The notes beneath the pieces are model-generated. The model saw only the letters and a program-made list of their open reading frames with translations. It had not been told where the DNA came from and searched no databases. The position numbers were made by a program, and so were the translations under genes. DNA of 64,000 nt from a virus, in the IMG/VR virus record IMGVR_UViG_3300009553_000022, positions 1 to 64,000 of that record; one strand, 5' to 3'. Positions 10,360 through 18,187 of this stretch are shown one piece after another (positions within the stretch are counted from its first letter, which is position 1; the number at the start of each line of letters is the position of its first letter).

Positions 10360-10629
10360 ATCATCGCGAACGTTTCTTTTAACGCCGGCACGACGTCAGG
10401 CGACATCTATTCAGCGGTGCTGCGCAATCTCACCGACTCGACGGACATTGGATCCGCGAAGCGGTTCACCCAGGCCAGCGCGGCACCGCTCAAGTTCAAT
10501 ACGACGCTGATTGAAGTCGTCACGGTTACGGCCCTAAAGGCGGTCGGCATTTTTGCCTACAACGAGACGGCTGCTCGCGGCGCGGTCGAATCAACGACTA
10601 CCCAGGTCGCGTACGTGAGGCTGTTTTAG
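10360..10629 (+). pseudogene. In-frame C-terminal domain of the tail fibre beyond the amber stop
   Basis: This is the same frame as the fibre gene, read from just after TAG 10357-10359 to TAG 10627-10629. The 89 residues (beginning IIANVSFNAG and ending VAYVRLF) alternate beta-strands and turns. They look like the second half of a C1q/TNF-type jelly roll whose first strand lies before the stop. No independent start with a ribosome site is visible. Either the amber codon is read through or suppressed, or it is a nonsense mutation, or it is a one-base error in the assembly. The end overlaps the convergent minus-strand gene by 39 bases. Confidence 0.6.
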
Positions 10630-11307
10630 CCCGACCTGGATCGACTTCATCCAGTCCGGCGGCGGGGCGAACAGATCGGCCATCTTCTTCGGCGCGACAC
10701 GGTCCCCGTTCTCGTCTGCCATCCAGATAAACGTCCAAAAGTCCCCGCTGACGCGGTTCACACAGCCGAGGTCGGTCTTTGCCCCGACTGGGCACGGCCC
10801 CATACGGGCGTTGTCCATGAAGTAGAATTTCCCCTCCCACTGAAAAAGTACGCCGGCGTGGAAGCCCTGGAGACCCCCGAATTGCGACCAGCGGTACAGG
10901 ATCCGGCGGGCCGGGACGCCTTGCGCCTGGAGATAGGACACCGTTGTCGTGCTGAAGGGGTCACAATGCATCGGGACCATGTAGTCCGGCAGGTGCTTAA
11001 ACGACGGCAGCGGGGCAGCCGGGGCACCGAACGCCAGACTGAGCAGCAACAGAACCAGGGTGAGGATAGGGCCGCCCGCAAACACGGTCTGGATCGTTGC
11101 ACTTGGGCACTTGCTGCGAACCCGCGCAGCCGAGACATGGCTCTTGAACTCAAAGGCGTGATCCCGCTTTGTCGTCCACTCCGGGCCGCCTGCGAAGCTG
11201 CCATCCCGCACAAAACTACCATCCGCGCTCCGCGCCCAGCCCGGGCGGGCGGCAACGTACCACGTCTGTTTTAGGTCTCTGCGATATTCAGCCACGATGT
11301 ACTTCAT
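10591..11307 (-). CDS. Membrane-anchored transglutaminase-like protein
   Basis: 238 aa from ATG 11307. A ~75-residue polar N-terminus is followed by one hydrophobic segment (ILTLVLLLLSLAF) and a folded C-terminal half. The order Cys (MHCDPF), GVPARRI, His (GFHAGVLF) and Asp (YFMDNARMGP) resembles the Cys-His-Asp arrangement of transglutaminase-like/papain-fold proteins. The assignment is by motif order only. The gene is antisense to the virion operon and has its own TTGACA-16-TATTGT promoter, with predicted +1 at the start codon. A lone gene with a private promoter beside late genes is typical of moron genes expressed in the lysogen, so superinfection exclusion or host conversion is possible. 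Confidence 0.7.
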   Translation of the reverse strand: MKYIVAEYRRDLKQTWYVAARPGWARSADGSFVRDGSFAGGPEWTTKRDHAFEFKSHVSAARVRSKCPSATIQTVFAGGPILTLVLLLLSLAFGAPAAPLPSFKHLPDYMVPMHCDPFSTTTVSYLQAQGVPARRILYRWSQFGGLQGFHAGVLFQWEGKFYFMDNARMGPCPVGAKTDLGCVNRVSGDFWTFIWMADENGDRVAPKKMADLFAPPPDWMKSIQVGLKQPHVRDLGSR

Positions 11308-11312
11308 ACCGC

Positions 11313-11340
11313 ACAATACGACACTGTCTGACGTTGTCAA
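11313..11340 (-). promoter_or_regulatory. Sigma-70-type promoter of the transglutaminase-like gene
   Basis: On the minus strand, TTGACA (11340-11335), a 16-bp spacer and TATTGT (11318-11313). The predicted +1 is about 11306, at the ATG (11307), so the mRNA would be leaderless. The -35 box overlaps a tandem operator-like pair, TGTCTGACG then TTGTCAAAC (11325-11342). Confidence 0.6.
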
Positions 11341-11362
11341 ACGTGGCTTTTCGTGGTAAGTT
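11334..11362 (+). promoter_or_regulatory. Possible divergent sigma-70-type promoter
   Basis: Plus strand TTGTCA (11334-11339), 17-bp spacer, TAAGTT (11357-11362). The predicted +1 is about 11369, at the ATG of the lipoprotein gene (11368). The boxes match less well than the minus-strand promoter they overlap. It shares the same TGTCWRAC pair. Confidence 0.4.
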
Positions 11363-11367
11363 ACTGA

Positions 11368-11946
11368 ATGCCACGGCTTCGTTTCTTCTCGCTTCTTTTC
11401 CTTGCGCCCGCGCTCCTTGTAGGCTGCATCGGCCCTCGCCCACTGCGCCCAGGCAACGCCTCCCTTTCCGCCGGCACAAACGGCATTGTGGCCACCGTCC
11501 GGCAGCCGGAAAACCCCCAGCAAGCGTCCTCGCAGCAGATCGAACGGGTCACGGAGACGCGCCCAGACGGCACCGTGCGGGTGACTGAGAAGGCGGGCGC
11601 GACCATTGGAGCCGCGCAGAAGGATACGGCCAGGGAGATCGCCGCGAAGCTTGCCAGCACCCGGCCCGTCCAGATCGTCGGGGTGATCCTAATCCTGGCC
11701 GCCTTGGCGATGTTCCACCCAGTTGTTCGGGCCGTGACCGCCAGCTCAACGCTGCAAATGGTGACCGGCGCCGTTGGGTTGTTCCTCATTTTTGCGCCCG
11801 TGGTCGTGGTTGGAAACGAGAAGCTCCTTCTGGTCCTAGGCATCGCCGGGCCAGCTGCGTACTTCTTCATTCACCGACACGGGAAGTTGCAGGGCTTGGT
11901 CGATGCGAATAAAAACGGCATCGACGACCGGGAGGAAAAACAATGA
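11368..11946 (+). CDS. Lipoprotein with three predicted membrane segments
   Basis: 192 aa. The N-terminal signal (MPRLRFFSLLFLAPALLVGC) ends in a lipobox-like LVGC with the lipidated Cys at residue 20. After ~75 polar residues come three hydrophobic stretches (VQIVGVILILAALAMF, MVTGAVGLFLIFAPVVVV and LLVLGIAGPAAYFFI) and an acidic tail with a DANKNGIDD motif. The stop overlaps the ATG of a holin-like gene (ATGA), so this looks like a lysis cassette. A lipobox plus several membrane helices is not a usual spanin layout, so the exact role is open. Confidence 0.7.
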   Translation: MPRLRFFSLLFLAPALLVGCIGPRPLRPGNASLSAGTNGIVATVRQPENPQQASSQQIERVTETRPDGTVRVTEKAGATIGAAQKDTAREIAAKLASTRPVQIVGVILILAALAMFHPVVRAVTASSTLQMVTGAVGLFLIFAPVVVVGNEKLLLVLGIAGPAAYFFIHRHGKLQGLVDANKNGIDDREEKQ

Positions 11947-12152
11947 AGATTCTAGACACAGCCCCAGGAAAAGACGGGGCGATCGGACTGTTCGGGATTG
12001 CGGCGGCGACAGGAAGCCACTGGATTGCGCAGCTGGAGCCGTGGCTCGCCCTTGGTTCACACATCTTCGGTTTTGTTGCAGCTGGTCTCTCGGCTGCGCT
12101 GCTTGCGCTCCGCTTATGGCGCGCAATCAAGAAAAGGGGGGACGACAAGTGA
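11943..12152 (+). CDS. Holin-like small membrane protein
   Basis: 69 aa with two hydrophobic stretches (GAIGLFGIAAATG, weak, and FGFVAAGLSAALLALRLW, strong) and a charged tail (RAIKKRGDDK). Size, topology and position between a lipoprotein and a small basic protein fit a phage holin that permeabilises the inner membrane. It starts in an ATGA overlap with the preceding gene. No endolysin is evident beside it; one may lie outside the window or within the polyvalent protein. Confidence 0.6.
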   Translation: MKILDTAPGKDGAIGLFGIAAATGSHWIAQLEPWLALGSHIFGFVAAGLSAALLALRLWRAIKKRGDDK

Positions 12153-12295
12153 TCGTCCACGATCATGGCAAGTTCCATGTGCGCTCAGAGAATGGGCGCA
12201 AGAACCTGGGCACCTACAAGACGAAGGAGGAGGCCGTCAAACGGCTTCAGCAGGTCCACTACTTCAAAACCCACCCTAAGAAGGGCGGGAAGTAA
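12149..12295 (+). CDS. Small basic protein with KTKEEAVKRLxQV motif
   Basis: 48 aa from GTG 12149 (GTGA overlap with the holin-like gene). The sequence runs from HVRSENGRKNLGTYKTK to the end HPKKGGK. It matches a small protein type common in phage genomes, with a GTYKTKxEAxKRLxQVxYFK core of unknown function. Several in-frame upstream codons lie within the previous gene; the overlapping GTG is the most economical start. It converges with the minus-strand replication block, overlapping it by 20 bases. Confidence 0.65.
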   Translation: MIVHDHGKFHVRSENGRKNLGTYKTKEEAVKRLQQVHYFKTHPKKGGK

Positions 12296-12818
12296 GCTTT
12301 TCCACCTTCGCGCGATACCAATCGAACCACTGCGCCGCGGAGCCTTTGAAGCCCGCGGTTTTTGCGTTTTCGAGGTACTCGTAGATTTCCCCCGACAGGC
12401 ACGCGCGGAGTAAATAAAACCATTTTGGGTCATACATGACCGCCAGCTTGTCGGGCCAACAGAGCGCCGACGGCTTTTCTCCACACATGCTCGCCAAGTG
12501 CCGCGAGTGAAACAGGCACAGCCGGTACGCCTGCAAGGCTCTTTGCTCGGCTTCCAACTCTCCCCGGCCTACAACTACCCGGTACCAGAACTTCACCAGC
12601 CTCCGCACCAAGCGGCTGCCGCCGACGGGGTGCAAGCGCCCCTCCTGGCCGTCAATGTTCGGTTGACCCCAGTAACCCCAGTCGTGGACGACAATGCAGA
12701 GCCATTCAAAGCCCCGCGGCCAGCACCCCTGGAATTTCCGCCAGGCCAGGGCAACCGTAACCGGGTGCCAAGCGAATTGGTGGACGCCAAAGAGAAGGCT
12801 ACGAGTTCCCAGAGTCAT
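12276..12818 (-). CDS. Conserved phage protein with HD-like motif
   Basis: 180 aa. Motifs include CIVVHDWGYWGQPNIDG, a later FHSRHLA, and CWPDKLAV. The His-Asp pair plus the downstream HSRH and DK suggest a metal-binding HD-like helical fold, as in other conserved phage proteins with a HDxGYWGxPNxDGxEGxxHP signature. The substrate is unknown. It is the last gene of the long minus-strand replication block and is joined to the HAD gene by a TGATG overlap. Confidence 0.7.
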   Translation of the reverse strand: MTLGTRSLLFGVHQFAWHPVTVALAWRKFQGCWPRGFEWLCIVVHDWGYWGQPNIDGQEGRLHPVGGSRLVRRLVKFWYRVVVGRGELEAEQRALQAYRLCLFHSRHLASMCGEKPSALCWPDKLAVMYDPKWFYLLRACLSGEIYEYLENAKTAGFKGSAAQWFDWYRAKVEKLTSRPS

Positions 12819-13159
12819 CAGTCGATGTTCATGCCGAGGATTTCCCCCGTGTTACGTTCAACGCAGACCGCGCGGTCGTCCCAGAGCTGGTACATCTGCA
12901 TGTCCTTGATGTTGGTAACTGGTAAGACTTGACCAATGTGCTCTATGCACCAGTTCTGAGTCGGGCGCAGGACTGAGACGTCTCGGTCTTGGACTCGCGC
13001 AGTGAAGATCCGGACTTCGGTGCCTTCCGCGAGCCAAAGCTTGATGCGATCCACCATCGGCCGGATCGGTTCTCCGATATGCTCGATGCCTTTCCATCCG
13101 TCGTAATGCGCAAGCGTTCCGTCGAGGTCGACGCCGATCCAGCCGTTTCTGTGACTCAT
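12818..13159 (-). CDS. HAD-superfamily phosphatase-like protein
   Basis: 113 aa. HAD motif I is GVDLDGTLAHYD (nucleophile and acid Asp), motif II is IFTAR, and a terminal acidic motif is LWDDRAV. The short length and IGEPIRPMV segment match small HAD proteins carried by phages and proteobacteria. The likely activity is dephosphorylation of a small molecule such as a nucleotide. It starts in an ATGA overlap with the resolvase gene. Confidence 0.8.
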   Translation of the reverse strand: MSHRNGWIGVDLDGTLAHYDGWKGIEHIGEPIRPMVDRIKLWLAEGTEVRIFTARVQDRDVSVLRPTQNWCIEHIGQVLPVTNIKDMQMYQLWDDRAVCVERNTGEILGMNID

Positions 13160-13608
13160 AAAGTTTCTTTGGCCCAGAGGGCGATAAGTGCGGCGTCAGA
13201 GGTGCCGTGGTCCTTTTTACGTTTGAACAAATCCGCTTGCGCCGGGAACAGCCCGATCGCGACGTCCCGCGTCATCTCCTTGAAGGGCTTCTTGGGCAGC
13301 CCCAGTTTCTTCTTCCAGTAGTTCGTCCACTTCAGCGGATGAACCTCGATCATTCGTCCGAGGTGCGTTGTGTAGATAGCCCCCTCCGCGACGCCTGTAG
13401 ACCTTCCGAAGGAAAACACGCTGCAGACACCCTCACCTGGGCGCGCATTAACCGCCTCAATCACGACCACGTCGGCCCCTGGGCTGAGTGTCGCGACAGC
13501 CCGCGCAATGTCCCGGCGCGCCTTGAAATCGCGCATTGCGGTCAGCTTGCCGTCCTCCAAACGGACGCACGCGCCTGAAATACCGGGGTCGATTGAGACG
13601 ACGATCAT
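13156..13608 (-). CDS. RuvC-like Holliday-junction resolvase
   Basis: 150 aa with an RNase H-like resolvase core. The acidic residues are SIDPGISG near the N-terminus, VIEAV in the middle, and DHGTSDAALIALWA near the C-terminus (the paired Asp motif). It likely cleaves branched DNA during replication, recombination or packaging. The gene overlaps the kinase gene above it and the HAD gene below it by 4 bases each. Confidence 0.85.
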   Translation of the reverse strand: MIVVSIDPGISGACVRLEDGKLTAMRDFKARRDIARAVATLSPGADVVVIEAVNARPGEGVCSVFSFGRSTGVAEGAIYTTHLGRMIEVHPLKWTNYWKKKLGLPKKPFKEMTRDVAIGLFPAQADLFKRKKDHGTSDAALIALWAKETL

Positions 13609-14159
13609 ACCGGCACTTCGTCGCGATACCCCAGCAACTCGCGTGCATAGCCGCTGAGACGGACCGGGATCTTGAAGATGTCGCGAAACAACCAGATCAG
13701 CTTTGCGTGATAGTCTTCGAGCGTGCCGTCATTGTGGATCGCACAACCGTTTGGCAGGGCTAAAATGTCCTCCCGCGTAAACGTCACGGTGAAATCTTCG
13801 GGGACGCCTGGGCGGTCGACCCAAACGACATGATCGAACAGAGGGGCGGCGGCTAAGACCTCGACCTTGTCGCGGCATCCGGTGCAGATGTCTCCTGTGG
13901 CAAGGCAGAGCTTCACCAAGAACGCCGGATCGCCGCGGCGCATCCAATCACAGTGATCCTTCCAAAACTGCCGGTTGTTGTGGCGCTCGTCGTATGCGGT
14001 TTGCGGGTGAACTCCCAGCGCCGATGCGACTGACTCTTTCGCGGCCCAGGATGTCGAGCCGGTGTAGCGAAGGCCCAGGTGGGACTCGGCAAACTTTGCG
14101 GCTTCGTCTTTCCCTGCGCGGCCCCAGCCGACGAACAATACTCGTTTATTTCGCTCCAT
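13605..14159 (-). CDS. Deoxynucleoside monophosphate kinase-like protein
   Basis: 184 aa from ATG 14159 (MERNKRVLFVGWGRAGKDEA). The P-loop is GWGRAGKDE, as in phage dNMP kinases that recognise a short GxxxxGKD motif. The middle region (HNNRQFWKDHCDWMR and the VWVDRPG segment) fits the same fold. It would recharge dNMPs for phage DNA synthesis. A longer start at 14201 would read through the end of the small upstream gene, so the ATG before the P-loop is preferred. Confidence 0.75.
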   Translation of the reverse strand: MERNKRVLFVGWGRAGKDEAAKFAESHLGLRYTGSTSWAAKESVASALGVHPQTAYDERHNNRQFWKDHCDWMRRGDPAFLVKLCLATGDICTGCRDKVEVLAAAPLFDHVVWVDRPGVPEDFTVTFTREDILALPNGCAIHNDGTLEDYHAKLIWLFRDIFKIPVRLSGYARELLGYRDEVPV

Positions 14160-14340
14160 AGGTTGCGGCAATGTCTGCGTTGACCCCGTCGAGGGCGCCA
14201 TACGCGGATGTTTGAACGACTTCGGCCATGTGGATCCCGCCCTCCGTCAGCTGTAGGAGATCGGCCTGCGTGAACTCGTTCACTCGAACGAATTTGCGGC
14301 CGTCCGACAGCTCGATCATGACTGCGACGGAGAGCTTCAT
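14146..14340 (-). CDS. Small protein of the replication block
   Basis: 64 aa (MKLSVAVMIELSDGRKFVRV...). Its beta-rich N-terminus contains an ELSDGRKFVRV segment. It overlaps the kinase start by 14 bases and begins in an ATGA overlap with the upstream gene. No family recognised. Confidence 0.6.
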   Translation of the reverse strand: MKLSVAVMIELSDGRKFVRVNEFTQADLLQLTEGGIHMAEVVQTSAYGALDGVNADIAATYGAK

Positions 14341-14633
14341 TGGCTGAAAATTAAGAACTCACCTCGGGACGGGTCGTAAATGACCTCGGAGATCTGGATC
14401 CCTTTTTCTGCGAGGGTCTTTAGCATCGCCTCGAATGCCGGCAGGGAATCCCGCTCGCTGAAGGTGAGAATGCGGGGCAGCGTCCGAACCTCGCCGGCCC
14501 GGTCTTTCAACTCAGCGGTGTACATCCGGCGCTGGATTTCGATCAGCTTGCCGGCAAGTTCCTGGTGCCGCGGAATCAGCGGAGCGAACTCCTTGAAGAC
14601 CTCGGCGTGTTGTTTGCGGAGATCGGAAATCAC
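14337..14633 (-). CDS. Small coiled-coil-like protein
   Basis: 98 aa from GTG 14633, chosen because it overlaps the upstream stop as GTGA, the same junction used by its neighbours. The N-terminal half is a charged helix (LRKQHAEVFKEFAPLIPRHQ). The C-terminal half ends IYDPSRGEFLIFSQ. Function unknown. Confidence 0.6.
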   Translation of the reverse strand: MISDLRKQHAEVFKEFAPLIPRHQELAGKLIEIQRRMYTAELKDRAGEVRTLPRILTFSERDSLPAFEAMLKTLAEKGIQISEVIYDPSRGEFLIFSQ

Positions 14634-15046
14634 TTTCCGCCCTCCACATTCCTCGCCCATTTCACCGCGAAAGTGTCCGCGAACGATGCGCGTGCCTCCC
14701 GTTCGCGTATATAACGCAGCGCGGTCTCGTGCCGGGTCTCGCCCTCGAATTTCTGCGCTACGGCATACAGAAGCTCGTTATACTGCTCCTGGGCTTTTGA
14801 CGACTCCGCGGGGCCGGGCGGGGGTTCGTCCACCGTCCTGTAATTGCAGTCAACGCGGGCGCGGATCTCGTCGAGAAGCTGGCCGGTCGTCGCGTTTCCA
14901 AGCCAGGGCTGCGACCAAATCTCTTCGAGGATCTCCGCGAAGGCTTCCGCCAGCGCAGTGTCCATTACTTTGTGCTTCGTCCACGGCTTACACCATGCCT
15001 GCGCAGCTTTCTCCCGTGCCAGTTGCATGCTCGCTTCTTTGCTCAC
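14630..15046 (-). CDS. Conserved phage protein of the replication block
   Basis: 138 aa from GTG 15046 (VSKEASMQLAREKAAQAW...), which overlaps the stop of the phosphoesterase gene as GTGA. The central segment contains the motif TALAEAFAEILEEIW and resembles small phage proteins of unknown function. Any longer version would be a shadow of the phosphoesterase gene. Confidence 0.6.
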   Translation of the reverse strand: MSKEASMQLAREKAAQAWCKPWTKHKVMDTALAEAFAEILEEIWSQPWLGNATTGQLLDEIRARVDCNYRTVDEPPPGPAESSKAQEQYNELLYAVAQKFEGETRHETALRYIREREARASFADTFAVKWARNVEGGK

Positions 15047-16323
15047 TTGGACACCTCGACCTTCTTCGCCAAGCGCGCCGGCAGGTCGTATGGGATCACG
15101 TCCTGAGACGGCGCCGTATGGAGGTTCAGCTCGTAATTCCAGCTCCGCCCGTGCTTGGGGTGGACTCCAAAAAACAGCTGGAACGGCCGGCAAGGAGTGA
15201 AATTGCAGTGCAGGGCGAACTCGTCGTCTGCGAAAAACGCGCCGTTGATCAGATACCGGCCGACAGCCGTCGAGGCACTAACTCCGCGGTGCTTGTCGCC
15301 GACGATGTAATAGTCAGGAGCCTTCTCGCCGATCGCGTTGTATCGCTGCGTCGTCGCGTTGACTTCCCGGCCCATTGCATGCGCGGGAATGCCGAGGGCC
15401 TTGTCGCCGCCGGACAGGTGATCGCCGTGCGCGATTTTGATCCGAGAGTTGAGGATGTCGAAGACTTGCTGCGCGCCTTCTTCCAGGATGAACTTCGCAT
15501 TGCCTGGGCCGGACGTTTCGAGCAGGGCCTGGATCTGGCCGAGGACAATGAAGTCGAAGTTGCTGTAACGGTTCTCCGTTGGCGGCTTCTTCTGGTTCTG
15601 CCAACGGCTGTGATTGCCACCAAGACCGCGACAAACGACTTCCGGGACGACTCGCGACAGCCGCGCAACAAACTGGTAGTACGCCAGCGACGCCAGCAGC
15701 ACTTGATCCGCCACAAGCCAGCGGTTCGGGACCTCCTGGCAATGCGACAGCGCACCTTCGACGAGGTCACCGAGGAAAAGGATGTTCAGCCGGCTAATCG
15801 GGTTCGCGACGTTCTCCACCAGAAGACGGCTCACCGTCTGCTCGATGAAATACAGCCGGTCCAGGAATACCCGGGGGTTGTAGTTACCGAAGCCGAGGGT
15901 GTGCCCAGGCGTCACAATCTTCCCGACGTGAGAGTCCGAGATGACAAGGACGGCGTCCTCGGGTTGGCCGGGCTTCCGGCTGGCTTTCAGAGGCGCCGGA
16001 ATGTTGACCGTAAAGCCGTTGTCGATGCTCCCGATCACCGCGTCCCGGAACTCGCCGACAATCTCCTGCTCGTGGGCGACGCGTTTCAGCAGCTTCTTGT
16101 AACGCCGCGCCGCCTCGTCCGCCTCGCGGAGCTTGTGATCGTCCCGCGCCTGCTGTAGGTCCTCCTGGAGAGTCGTTTTGTTCGGGGCGGGATTCGACAG
16201 CTTGCTGAGCGCGCCGCGCGCCTGGTTCTCGGTGATCCCGAATTCCTTGGCGATGGCGTGCCGTCCTGCTTTTGGGTTTGCAGCGCGATAGGCTGCGATC
16301 TTCTGGATCAATGCTTGGGTCAT
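15043..16323 (-). CDS. Calcineurin-like metallophosphoesterase with N-terminal HTH
   Basis: 426 aa from ATG 16323. Residues ~5-45 form a helix-turn-helix (HAIAKEFGITENQARGAL), followed by a coiled segment. The phosphoesterase motifs follow in order: DSHVGK, FLGDLVEG, GGNHSR, IAHGDHL and GDKHRG, covering the usual metal ligands. Phage proteins of this class may act as nucleases or phosphatases on nucleic acid. A sigma-54-like site ends 26 bases before the ATG and heads this operon of seven further genes. Starts further upstream would lie within the promoter. Confidence 0.85.
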   Translation of the reverse strand: MTQALIQKIAAYRAANPKAGRHAIAKEFGITENQARGALSKLSNPAPNKTTLQEDLQQARDDHKLREADEAARRYKKLLKRVAHEQEIVGEFRDAVIGSIDNGFTVNIPAPLKASRKPGQPEDAVLVISDSHVGKIVTPGHTLGFGNYNPRVFLDRLYFIEQTVSRLLVENVANPISRLNILFLGDLVEGALSHCQEVPNRWLVADQVLLASLAYYQFVARLSRVVPEVVCRGLGGNHSRWQNQKKPPTENRYSNFDFIVLGQIQALLETSGPGNAKFILEEGAQQVFDILNSRIKIAHGDHLSGGDKALGIPAHAMGREVNATTQRYNAIGEKAPDYYIVGDKHRGVSASTAVGRYLINGAFFADDEFALHCNFTPCRPFQLFFGVHPKHGRSWNYELNLHTAPSQDVIPYDLPARLAKKVEVSK

Positions 16324-16348
16324 ACAACGTTCTACAGTGTCAGACATC

Positions 16349-16364
16349 AGCACAAGCTGTACCT
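16349..16364 (-). promoter_or_regulatory. Sigma-54-type promoter a (degenerate)
   Basis: Minus strand AGGTACAGCTTGTGCT: GG and GC separated by 10 bases, with TGC intact but TGGCAC degraded to AGGTAC. It is followed by the family extension GATGTCTGACACTGTAGAA. It begins on the last base of the polymerase stop codon. Predicted +1 is about 16338; the +4 codon is GTA instead of GTG, and the gene uses ATG 16323. Confidence 0.6.
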
Positions 16365-18187
16365 CATTTCATGTACCGATCGGCGAGTTTTCCTTCGACT
16401 CCGAGAGGAAGATCCGGAGCCCACTCCGGCGGGATCGACATGAGCCGCTCCGCCTCCTTCATTGCCTCGCGTGCGCCCTGGATCGGGACCGCACAAATAA
16501 GTTCGTCGTGGCTGTGGAAAATCACCGGGATGCCCGCCCGCTCCACGCGGAGGATACCCTCAGCAGCGACGTCTCGGGCCATGCGCTGCGTCACGTTCTC
16601 CGTCAGCAGGCCGTGCCACAGTGACGGGATCCGCGAGTTGTGGCTCGTGTCTCCCCTGATCTTGAAAGAGCAGTAATTCCCGTCGGCGCATGAGCGCACA
16701 TGAAAATGTTTCAGCGGGATCCCGTTCGGCATCATCATGCACAACTCGCGATCCTTGTCGCGGGCAGCCGCGCGGATGTACTCCTTCATCCGGCCCCAGA
16801 ACGAGGTGATCTTTGGGTTGGCCGCGCGGAACTGATCCACTTGGGCCTGGAGCTGCGCCTCTGTGTAGTTCAACCCCTCCTTCAGCGCGCCGCGGCCGAA
16901 CGCCCCGGTGCCGCCGGCATATCCACCTGACAAAACGTGAACTTTACACACTTTGCGAAGCCCGTTGTTCTCTTCCTTCAGGACACCGCCGCCCCAGGCC
17001 AGCGCGTAGCGCGCATAAGCCTCGTAAATTTCCATCCCTTGCCGCATCGCCTGGAGCATGGCCTCATTGCCGGCGAGCCAGTGCAGGCACCGCGGCTCAA
17101 TCTGCGAGTAGTCGATCAGAGCGAACAGGCAGCCAGGCGGCGGAATCAAGTACCTCCGCATGTCGATCCCCGCGTCACCCTCGAAATCACCCCACTCCGC
17201 CATTTCCTCGGCGAATGCGACTGAGCTGTCGAGGTTCTGGACGTTGACGCCTGTGCTGCTCCACCGCTTCGTATGGGGCGCCCCGCAATAGCGGAACTCC
17301 AGGGGGAAAATGCCGTTGTGGACGCACCTTTGCAGGGTCTTGAGTTTCTTCTGCTTTGTGTTCGCCCCGCGGAGCGTCCGCATGTTCTTCACGAGCTTCG
17401 CCAGCTCCGGGTTGGCCGCCATCCAGCGCGCACATGCCTCGTCCCGCTTGTCCAGGGACGCAGGAGCCGCGACGCCGTGCCGCGAGCAGTAGTCCCCGAA
17501 CGCGTCCATACTCAGCGGCTTCCTGTCTTCGTGAACCCACGGCAGGCAGTTAATCGCCTCAAATCGCAGCCGCTCCAGGTGGGTTAAATCCTCTTCGACC
17601 GCGTCTGTGTCAATGTGGACGCCGCGCCGGTTGATCATCCGTGTGTGCGCTGCAACAGCGGCCTCAATCTCCGGCAGTGGCGGCATCTTCTCCAACATCT
17701 GCTTTTCCGTAAGCGAGTCGTTGAGGCAGTAGTCAACGACTCTCTGCTGCTCGCTGTCGGGTAACGAATTGAAGTCGACCCCCTTCATGCGATCCCGGAT
17801 CGTTTTATCGACAGAGGTGCCCAGCAGGGTCTTCGACAGACCGGCAACATTGCTAGGTAACTGCTGGCCGGCCGCCTGATCGAGAAGGCAGTGCCACTCA
17901 TGAACCGTCTTGCCGTAATGCTTCTCGAAAAACGCTTGGTCAAAGTTCGAGTGCGCGGCGACAAACTGGAGGTTGGGATCCTTATACCAGGAGTCGCCCA
18001 ACATCTGCCCCGCTTGTGCCGGTGTGCCGCAGAATTCCAGATCGTCGGAGACGACCGAGACGAGATACGCGTCGACCGCGGCGACGTAGTTCTTCAGTCC
18101 CATTGTGTCGACTGAAATCTCCTTGTCGTACGGCGTCTCGAAATCGACGACCACGCACTTGCGGCCAGCAAATTGGATCGGCTTCAT
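16364..18187 (-). CDS. Family A DNA polymerase with 3'-5' exonuclease
   Basis: 607 aa. Exonuclease motifs are DFET (15-18), NFDQ (81-84) and YCLND (153-157). Polymerase motif A is DYSQIEPR (359-366), with Pro where Leu is usual. Motif B is RKVCKVHVLSGGYAGG (411-426), with a Val-Leu-Ser in place of the common Phe-Gly region. Motif C is HSHDELI (558-564). All catalytic acids are present, so it should be an active replicative polymerase. Its length fits compact phage PolA enzymes that lack the 5' nuclease domain. ATGA overlap with the gene below. Confidence 0.92.
   Translation of the reverse strand: MKPIQFAGRKCVVVDFETPYDKEISVDTMGLKNYVAAVDAYLVSVVSDDLEFCGTPAQAGQMLGDSWYKDPNLQFVAAHSNFDQAFFEKHYGKTVHEWHCLLDQAAGQQLPSNVAGLSKTLLGTSVDKTIRDRMKGVDFNSLPDSEQQRVVDYCLNDSLTEKQMLEKMPPLPEIEAAVAAHTRMINRRGVHIDTDAVEEDLTHLERLRFEAINCLPWVHEDRKPLSMDAFGDYCSRHGVAAPASLDKRDEACARWMAANPELAKLVKNMRTLRGANTKQKKLKTLQRCVHNGIFPLEFRYCGAPHTKRWSSTGVNVQNLDSSVAFAEEMAEWGDFEGDAGIDMRRYLIPPPGCLFALIDYSQIEPRCLHWLAGNEAMLQAMRQGMEIYEAYARYALAWGGGVLKEENNGLRKVCKVHVLSGGYAGGTGAFGRGALKEGLNYTEAQLQAQVDQFRAANPKITSFWGRMKEYIRAAARDKDRELCMMMPNGIPLKHFHVRSCADGNYCSFKIRGDTSHNSRIPSLWHGLLTENVTQRMARDVAAEGILRVERAGIPVIFHSHDELICAVPIQGAREAMKEAERLMSIPPEWAPDLPLGVEGKLADRYMK

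Noticed and set aside
9094-10629. Diversity-generating retroelement at the tail fibre
   Set aside because: No reverse transcriptase, template repeat or variable-region copy was seen in the window.
14380-16158. Long plus-strand reading frame of 592 codons
   Set aside because: It is antisense to the phosphoesterase and neighbouring genes, whose motifs are clear on the minus strand. High GC makes long antisense frames common.
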